59,558 nucleotides of DNA, taken from an uncultured Bacteroidales bacterium. Its GTDB lineage: Bacteria; Bacteroidota; Bacteroidia; Bacteroidales; Bacteroidaceae. The stretch is from assembly GCA_902760965.1 (NCBI GenBank), contig CACWIN010000009.1, positions 1 through 59,558 on the forward strand, given 5' to 3'. Shown here piece after piece: positions 54,441-59,558 of the stretch. Under the pieces are notes generated by a model, which saw nothing but the letters and a program-made list of their open reading frames with translations, was not told the origin of the DNA and searched no databases. The position numbers and the translations under genes were made by a program. Position 1 is the stretch's first letter. Each line of letters starts with the position of its first letter.

Positions 54441-55217
54441 TCAATAAGATACGGATGTTTCCAGACCGTTTGCCCTGAGTTTGGCCGCTATGCCGTCAAG
54501 CGTTTCGCGGCTTGCCTTGCGCAGGGTTGAGACCGGAGTCTCACGGTCTATGGTGTAAATCATAACCTGGCTGGGACCTATCTTCTTAAGAGTCTCTATC
54601 CAGGGCAGAACGTAGGCGTCCGAAGTGTTGTCCATATCGCGGCCGTCAAGCGTTCCTGTCAGGAACATGGTCTGAATGATGACGTGACCTTTGAATTCAC
54701 ACAGGGCCTTGATTATGGCATCCAGGTCGTAGTGTCCCACCGGGTTGTCAATAAGCCTTATGTAGTCAATGTCAACGGTATCCAGTTTCTGGATGTTGTT
54801 GTCCAGTTTGAGCAGAGCCTTGAATATGGCGGGATCAGTCACACGGGTGCCGTTGCTCAGCACGCTCACCTTGGCATCAGGGAAAAACTCATCACGCAAT
54901 GCCACTACATCATCAACTATACCGGGGAACTCGGGATTTGCCGTGGGCTCTCCGTTACCGGCAAAGGTCAGCACGTTGGGCTGGGGCCCATCGGCCTTCA
55001 TTCTGATAAGGGTGGCGCGCAAGGCGTCATACACTTCCTGTCTGGTGGGTCTGTGATGATGCGGATGGTGCTCGCAGTTACGGCCGCACTCGCAGTAGAT
55101 GCAGTCAAAGGTGCATATCTTACCGTCGGCGGGCATCAGGTTGATTCCCAACGACACTCCCAGACGGCGGCTGTGAACGGGTCCGAAAATAGGTGAACTG
55201 TACAATACGGTTGACAT
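54441..55217 (-). CDS. Radical SAM protein with three-cysteine cluster
   Basis: A protein of 258 residues. CTFDCIYC (C35, C39, C42) binds the 4Fe-4S cluster, and GNGEPT near 100 and SVLSNGTRV belong to the SAM-binding barrel. It starts with FGPVHSRRLGVSLGINL, typical of the YfkAB/MoaA-like small radical SAM group annotated as Fe-S oxidoreductases. A further Cys/His-rich stretch (ECGRNCEHHPHHHRP) could bind metal. The reaction is unknown. It is co-transcribed with dacB downstream. Confidence 0.85.
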   Translation of the reverse strand: MSTVLYSSPIFGPVHSRRLGVSLGINLMPADGKICTFDCIYCECGRNCEHHPHHHRPTRQEVYDALRATLIRMKADGPQPNVLTFAGNGEPTANPEFPGIVDDVVALRDEFFPDAKVSVLSNGTRVTDPAIFKALLKLDNNIQKLDTVDIDYIRLIDNPVGHYDLDAIIKALCEFKGHVIIQTMFLTGTLDGRDMDNTSDAYVLPWIETLKKIGPSQVMIYTIDRETPVSTLRKASRETLDGIAAKLRANGLETSVSY

Positions 55218-55246
55218 GATTCCTTGTCTTTCCTTTATTCTGTACG

Positions 55247-55254
55247 CAAAAGTA
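55247..55254 (-). promoter_or_regulatory. Predicted promoter of the radical SAM-dacB operon
   Basis: On the minus strand TACTTTTG fits TAnnTTTG, 30 bases before the 55217 start. Confidence 0.55.
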
Positions 55255-55265
55255 CATCTTTTCTG

Positions 55266-57221
55266 TCAGAACTTTGATATGAACTGTAACGATATGTCCT
55301 CTTTGTGGCAAGCGTCTATGCGCTGATGCGAGGAACTTATCTCGTCACGGTCCAGGTAATAAGTCCCGCCCGCTTTCAGGTTCAGTTGCATGTTGCTGCC
55401 CAGCCTGTATTTTACCGTCAGCGCCAGACGTCCGCCCTTGCCGTACAGGCTGATAAAGTTATATGAGTACCGCAGACCGCTCTCATAGACCGATACCCGG
55501 CAGTCATAACTCTGGGTATAAAACGCCGCGGCCGAAAGGGCCACATCCAGTCCTGAATCCGGAAAACTGCGCTCATAACTGCCCGTAAGTGCATATCCGT
55601 TGGTTATGGGCTGGGCAATGAAATCATACCTGACATAGAAAAACTGGGTCTTCAGGCTGGCACCGCTGGGGCAGTCATGGGTCCAGCGCAGCCGGTAACG
55701 TCCGGTCAGGCAGTACTCCAACTGGCGGGTATACTTGCAGTCCTTCTGCTTGGACTTGAAACGTGCCGTGGCATAGAGGGCATCGCGCCGTCCCACCCTC
55801 CAGTCGGCCTCCATCCTCAGATCCATCCCGTTACTGGGGGCCGATGCCCCATACCTGGGTTCAGGATGCATGAAAAGGTCGGCATAACCGCTCACCTTTA
55901 GGTTACGGCTGCTGTGTGCAAAGCCCGTAAGCAGACCCGTCTCGTTTTGAACACTGCCCTCGGCCATGGCATTTGAGTGAAGTGACAAATACTGCGGGCT
56001 GTAATGGCGCACCACCGCGTTGGCTGTCCATCCGTTACCCAACCTGAAGGTCTGCGATGCAATCAGAGCCGGTTTGGAGTCCAACAGTGACAGTTCAGCC
56101 TGCAGAGAGTATCTGGCCCTGTTCACTGAGCAGTCTGCCGACACCCCGCTCAAACGTCTGTGCCCCTTGTACGGAACCGTCAGGCTCTCCGTCATGGCGG
56201 TTACCCCGAACTTCAGGCCGCGGAAACTGTAACGCATATTGGCCGCAACCATACTCAGTGTCACGTTGTGCTTTTTGGAGAGTTCCAGCGGTGTGCGGTG
56301 GTATCCGTCCTCCTTAAATGAACTTATGACTGTATCACCTTTCAGAGTGCCGTCAACAGGAGTCCTTGAAGCCATGAGCGTGAATGTGGTATGACCCCAC
56401 CCCAAGGCGGCACCGCCACCCCTCTGATAACCGTACTCCCGGGTTGATGAGTGCGGCCCCAACCCTTGGGTCTGACGGCTCATTGACGACAGCGCCATGG
56501 TCTTGCCCACACTGAATCCGCCGCCCAGCAGCAAGCCCAACCCGAACTGCGCCCTGAAGTTTCCCAGCGCAAGTTCCTTAAGAACACCCATATCCTTAAG
56601 GAACAGATAAGGTGACCAAAAGTCATAACCCCGTTCACCCGTATCCTTATCGGCCGATATCCCCAGCCTTATGCGGTTATGCCAGTTGAATGAGCAGCGA
56701 AGGTTATGTGACAGCCTGCCCCCCAGGTAGGTTCCTTTCCTGAAGCCGTCCCTCAGGTAGAGCGGTATGTCCATGCGCCCCACAACTTCAGTGCGTCCGC
56801 CATTCAGGACATCGGCCAGCCTTATTCTCTCCTTTTGCGGTGAGGGCGGACCGGCATAGACAAAATGGCGCAGCAACTGCCGCGTGGCGTAGTCAAGGCT
56901 GCCGGTCAGTTGAAGTTCGCCAAGGGTGAGCATGGGCCCGTGCATGTAGATGTAGGCGTGGATATCCTCTATCTGACGGTCCGAAAGGAAGGGCAGCGCG
57001 GAGAGTTCATCGCGTGTGGCGGTGTTAATGTTCAGGGGCGCCTCATGCAGCGATTCATACATATCGGACAACTCCTCAAGGGCATCGGCCGTGAGTTCCT
57101 CATCGGACAGGAGTGTCTCAAGTACGCTCTCCCATCCCTCTTCTGTAATGTTCTGGGAATAAACCGCCGTCAATGGATATGACAGCAGGGCAAACCAGGA
57201 GATTAACAATCTTAATTTCAT
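55266..57221 (-). CDS. Helix-hairpin-helix domain outer membrane beta-barrel protein
   Basis: A protein of 651 residues. A signal peptide (LLISWFALLSYPLTAVYS) is followed by a ComEA-like helix-hairpin-helix region, about 60-135 (LNINTATRDELSALPFLSDR, then QIEDIHAYI). The remaining 500 residues are rich in alternating hydrophobic and aromatic strands (for example RLALTVKYRLGSNMQLNLKA) ending in LQFISKF, a beta-barrel terminus. Similar proteins are widespread in Bacteroidota with unknown function; the HhH module may bind DNA or a protein partner. It ends about 48 bases before the radical SAM gene start. Confidence 0.8.
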   Translation of the reverse strand: MKLRLLISWFALLSYPLTAVYSQNITEEGWESVLETLLSDEELTADALEELSDMYESLHEAPLNINTATRDELSALPFLSDRQIEDIHAYIYMHGPMLTLGELQLTGSLDYATRQLLRHFVYAGPPSPQKERIRLADVLNGGRTEVVGRMDIPLYLRDGFRKGTYLGGRLSHNLRCSFNWHNRIRLGISADKDTGERGYDFWSPYLFLKDMGVLKELALGNFRAQFGLGLLLGGGFSVGKTMALSSMSRQTQGLGPHSSTREYGYQRGGGAALGWGHTTFTLMASRTPVDGTLKGDTVISSFKEDGYHRTPLELSKKHNVTLSMVAANMRYSFRGLKFGVTAMTESLTVPYKGHRRLSGVSADCSVNRARYSLQAELSLLDSKPALIASQTFRLGNGWTANAVVRHYSPQYLSLHSNAMAEGSVQNETGLLTGFAHSSRNLKVSGYADLFMHPEPRYGASAPSNGMDLRMEADWRVGRRDALYATARFKSKQKDCKYTRQLEYCLTGRYRLRWTHDCPSGASLKTQFFYVRYDFIAQPITNGYALTGSYERSFPDSGLDVALSAAAFYTQSYDCRVSVYESGLRYSYNFISLYGKGGRLALTVKYRLGSNMQLNLKAGGTYYLDRDEISSSHQRIDACHKEDISLQFISKF

Positions 57222-57293
57222 AGTATAGTAGTATTAGAAACAAATGTTTTCCAAAGGATTGGGCCAAAAGTAGGTCTTTTTTGGGATATTTGA

Positions 57294-57301
57294 TAATTTT
57301 G
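57294..57301 (+). promoter_or_regulatory. Predicted promoter of the DUF4294 gene
   Basis: TAATTTTG lies only 6 bases before the ATG at 57307. If used, the transcript would be nearly leaderless. Confidence 0.4.
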
Positions 57302-57306
57302 CAGAC

Positions 57307-57915
57307 ATGAAACGTATCGTCATACTGTTACTGACCCTGGTTATGTGCGTACCCGCCTTTTGCGCGGGGGCCGATGATGACGACAAGCAGCAGCGTGTGC
57401 TTGTGGCATTGGCCACCATCATAGACGGCGATACGGTGCCCACTTTCGAGATGATGGAGGTGACCATTTACGGCCGACGCATATACCCCAGCGCCCGCAA
57501 ACAGCGCAAATACGATAAACTGACCCGCAACGTACAGAAGATGTATCCCATTGCCCTTGAGGTAAAGGCCATACTGGTGGAGACATATCTCTACATGCAG
57601 ACACTGCAGGATGACGAGGCCCGCAAGGAGCATCTGGAAAAAGTGGAGAAGGGTGTCTGGGACCAGTATTATCCTATTATGCGCCGATGCACGCTGTCAC
57701 AGGGCAAACTCCTTATAAAACTCATAGACCGCGAGTGCAATCAGACCAGTTATGACTTGATAAAGGCTTTCATAGGAGGATTCAAGGCCAAATTCTACCA
57801 GACGTTTGCAGCCCTGTTCGGCGCGTCGCTCAAGAAGGAGTATGATCCCGAGCATGACGATGAGGATGCCATGATCGAGGAGATTATCTGGATGATAGAT
57901 AACGACATGCTCTAA
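57307..57915 (+). CDS. DUF4294 secreted protein
   Basis: A protein of 202 residues. A signal peptide (IVILLLTLVMCVPAFCAG) is followed by ATIIDGDTVPTFEMMEVTIYG and a helical region with KYDKLTRNVQKMYP and LIKLIDRECNQTSYDLIK, which I recognise as DUF4294. It ends with an acidic tail (PEHDDEDAMIEE). A periplasmic location is likely; function is unknown. Its stop lies at the left arm of the inverted repeat at 57915. Confidence 0.84.
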   Translation: MKRIVILLLTLVMCVPAFCAGADDDDKQQRVLVALATIIDGDTVPTFEMMEVTIYGRRIYPSARKQRKYDKLTRNVQKMYPIALEVKAILVETYLYMQTLQDDEARKEHLEKVEKGVWDQYYPIMRRCTLSQGKLLIKLIDRECNQTSYDLIKAFIGGFKAKFYQTFAALFGASLKKEYDPEHDDEDAMIEEIIWMIDNDML

Positions 57916-57956
57916 CGCTTTTTTTGCTACCTTTGCGCTCAGATTAAAAAAAGCGT
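57915..57956. repeat. Inverted repeat enclosing the ychF promoter
   Basis: 11-base arms ACGCTTTTTTT (57915-57925) and AAAAAAAGCGT (57946-57956). The loop holds TACCTTTG at 57928-57935, a perfect TAnnTTTG box, 27 bases before the ychF ATG. The arms could act as a weak terminator for the upstream gene, while the loop starts the next transcript. Confidence 0.55.
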
Positions 57957-57961
57957 AACAA

Positions 57962-59062
57962 ATGGCATTGCAATGCGGCATAGTGGGCCTGCCCAACGTA
58001 GGCAAATCCACACTTTTCAACTGTCTGTCAAGCGCTAAGGTGCAGGCAGCAAACTTTCCTTTCTGTACCATTGAACCCAACGTAGGAACAATTACCGTCC
58101 CCGATGAGCGTCTGACCAAACTGGCCGAACTTGTTCATCCGGGCCGAATCGTTCCCGCCACCGTTGAGATTGTCGATATAGCCGGACTGGTAAAAGGCGC
58201 CAGCAAGGGTGAGGGTCTGGGCAACAAGTTCCTGGGCAACATCCGCGAGTGCGACGCTATAATCCATGTGCTGCGCTGCTTTGACGATGAGAACGTGACC
58301 CATGTAGACGGAACAGTCAATCCTGTCCGTGACAAGGAGATCATAGATACCGAACTCCAGATAAAGGACCTTGAGACCATAGACCAGCGTCTGCAGAAGG
58401 TGGCCAAGCAGGCTGCCGTAGGTGACAAGCAGGCCAAGATTGTCTGCGATGTGCTCAATGCATACCGTGACGTCCTGCTGCAGGGCAAATCGGCCCGTAC
58501 CGTTACATTTGATTCCAAGGATGAGGAGAAGATTGCACATGACCTGTTCCTGCTCACCTCCAAACCCGTGCTCTATGTGTGCAACGTCGATGAGGGCAGC
58601 GTCAAGACAGGTAACGCCTATGTGGAGCAGGTGCGTGAGGCCATCAAGGATGAGAACGCACAACTTCTGGTGATTGCCGCCAAGACCGAGAGCGAGATTG
58701 CCGAACTGGAGAGTTATGAGGACCGCCAGATGTTCCTTGAGGAACTGGGTCTGGAGGAATCGGGCGTAAACCGTCTGGTGAAATCGGCCTTCAGTCTTCT
58801 GAACCTGGAGACATTCATCACCGCCGGACCCATGGAGGTAAAGGCCTGGACATACCGCAAGGGCTGGAAGGCCCCTCAGTGCGCAGGTGTTATACATACC
58901 GATTTTGAGAAGGGCTTTATCCGTGCCGAGGTCATCAAGTACAATGACTACGTGGAACTGGGCTCCGAGGCAGCCGTACGCGATGCCGGCAAGCTCTATG
59001 TGGAGGGTAAGGACTACGTGGTTGAGGACGGTGATATCATGCATTTCCGTTTCAACGTATAA
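57962..59062 (+). CDS. ychF: Redox-regulated ATPase/GTPase YchF
   Basis: A protein of 366 residues of the Obg family. G1 is GLPNVGKST at 9-17, G3 is DIAGLVKGASKGEGLG, and the N-x-x-E type G4 region is YVCNVDEG. A coiled-coil insert spans about 130-200 and the C-terminal TGS domain (AWTYRKGWKAPQCAGVIHTD) completes it. YchF (Ola1) binds ribosomes and prefers ATP. lgt starts 12 bases after the stop. Confidence 0.95.
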   Translation: MALQCGIVGLPNVGKSTLFNCLSSAKVQAANFPFCTIEPNVGTITVPDERLTKLAELVHPGRIVPATVEIVDIAGLVKGASKGEGLGNKFLGNIRECDAIIHVLRCFDDENVTHVDGTVNPVRDKEIIDTELQIKDLETIDQRLQKVAKQAAVGDKQAKIVCDVLNAYRDVLLQGKSARTVTFDSKDEEKIAHDLFLLTSKPVLYVCNVDEGSVKTGNAYVEQVREAIKDENAQLLVIAAKTESEIAELESYEDRQMFLEELGLEESGVNRLVKSAFSLLNLETFITAGPMEVKAWTYRKGWKAPQCAGVIHTDFEKGFIRAEVIKYNDYVELGSEAAVRDAGKLYVEGKDYVVEDGDIMHFRFNV

Positions 59063-59074
59063 ACCATTAAGGAT

Positions 59075-59558
59075 ATGAACAGTTTTCTTGCAGTAATATG
59101 GGATCCGGACATTGAATTGTGCCGGATACTAGGACTCCCTATCCGATACTACTCCCTCATGTGGATAGTAGGTCTGGTGGCCGCATACTTTATTGTCAAG
59201 AAACTCTATAAGGACCGCGGTATCAAGGAAGAGACATATGAGCCTCTGTTCTTCTACTGCTTCCTGGGCATACTCATAGGCGCTCGCTACCAGCGGCAAG
59301 CATTTCATTGAGATGCTGCTTCCCATACGTTTCAAACCGCAGGGAGGCATAATCCTGGCCGGTTACAGCGGACTAGCCAGCCACGGCGGTACCATCGGCA
59401 TCATAATAGCCATGATCATGTACTGCCGCAAGTACAAGGTCAAGATCCTGGAGTGCATTGACATGGTCTGCGTGGCCACCCCGCTCACCGCCGCCTGCAT
59501 CCGTCTGGGCAACCTTATGAACTCCGAGATCGTGGGCAAGCCCACCGGCACCGACTGG
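59075..59558 (+). pseudogene. lgt: Prolipoprotein diacylglyceryl transferase, frame-disrupted and cut by the window end
   Basis: The first frame gives ELCRILGLPIRYYSLMWI and [14 protein letters not shown], the start of Lgt, then stops at 59311. A second frame continues from about 59292 ([46 protein letters not shown]) to the edge. Relatives have about 15 residues (LGHxLFY type) between GAR and this point, so a short out-of-frame deletion near 59288 is inferred. Lgt adds diacylglycerol to the lipobox cysteine of prolipoproteins in the inner membrane and is normally essential. This genome encodes several lipoproteins, so an assembly error is more likely than true loss. Confidence 0.82.

Noticed and set aside
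58028..59044. Long minus-strand ORF (338 codons) opposite ychF
   Set aside because: It mirrors a highly conserved GTPase gene and its translation resembles no protein; it is a codon-bias artefact.
1..59558. tRNA, rRNA, integrase, transposase or phage genes marking a genomic island
   Set aside because: None was found on reading all intergenic gaps and protein sequences; the polymer cluster has no visible mobility gene or flanking att repeat.

Overview
The window is a gene-dense stretch of a Bacteroidales (Bacteroidota) chromosome. The evidence is the recurrent TAnnTTTG minus-7 promoter box 15 to 50 bases before starts, weak or absent Shine-Dalgarno sequences, and lineage-typical proteins (DUF4369, DUF3098, DUF4294 and DUF2723 proteins, YfhO, a peptidase M49 lipoprotein, tandem GH31 enzymes). 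The species cannot be named from this. No rRNA, tRNA, CRISPR array, integrase or insertion sequence was seen. LAYOUT: 1-6.5 kb holds the end of typA, a DUF4369 lipoprotein, a YifB ATPase, metG and an IspD-family gene. 6.4-12.3 kb holds a YfhO membrane protein, a glycosyltransferase and rnr. 12.3-14.4 kb is an ABC transporter operon with its own GntR regulator and a visible operator. 14.6-19.7 kb holds a Pif1-type helicase, miaB and a CoA-transferase. 19.8-27.5 kb is a housekeeping run (methyltransferase, ftsX, DUF3098, uppP, truB, queA, folK), interrupted between truB and queA by three genes for making a CDP-alditol. 27.5-36.9 kb is a surface-polymer cluster: TagD-type cytidylyltransferase, asparagine-synthase-like protein, flippase, two TagF-type alditol-phosphate transferases, an acyltransferase, two GT2 glycosyltransferases and an EamA transporter. 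36.9-41.6 kb holds a dipeptidyl peptidase III lipoprotein, metK behind a SAM-II-like riboswitch, and a lytic transglycosylase. 41.7-46.3 kb holds two GH31 genes, the second broken. 46.3-59.6 kb holds an RNA methyltransferase, purD, a DUF2723 protein, a polysaccharide deacetylase, dacB, a radical SAM protein, a helix-hairpin-helix outer membrane protein, a DUF4294 protein, ychF and a disrupted, window-truncated lgt. HOW THE GENES WORK TOGETHER: The most interesting part is 23.4-36.9 kb. An IspD/TarI-family cytidylyltransferase, a GatD/TarJ-like alditol-phosphate dehydrogenase and a pentulose-phosphate 3-epimerase could convert ribulose- or xylulose-5-phosphate into CDP-ribitol or CDP-arabinitol. 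TagD would supply CDP-glycerol. Two different TagF-family transferases and a flippase could build and export a polymer containing alditol phosphate. This would be a teichoic-acid-like capsule or O-antigen in a Gram-negative bacterium. The final polymer structure is inference. CAUTION: three genes (GH31 number 2, lgt and the DUF2723 gene) appear to lack an internal segment compared with their families. Because lgt is normally essential, assembly or consensus deletions should be considered before these are treated as biology.
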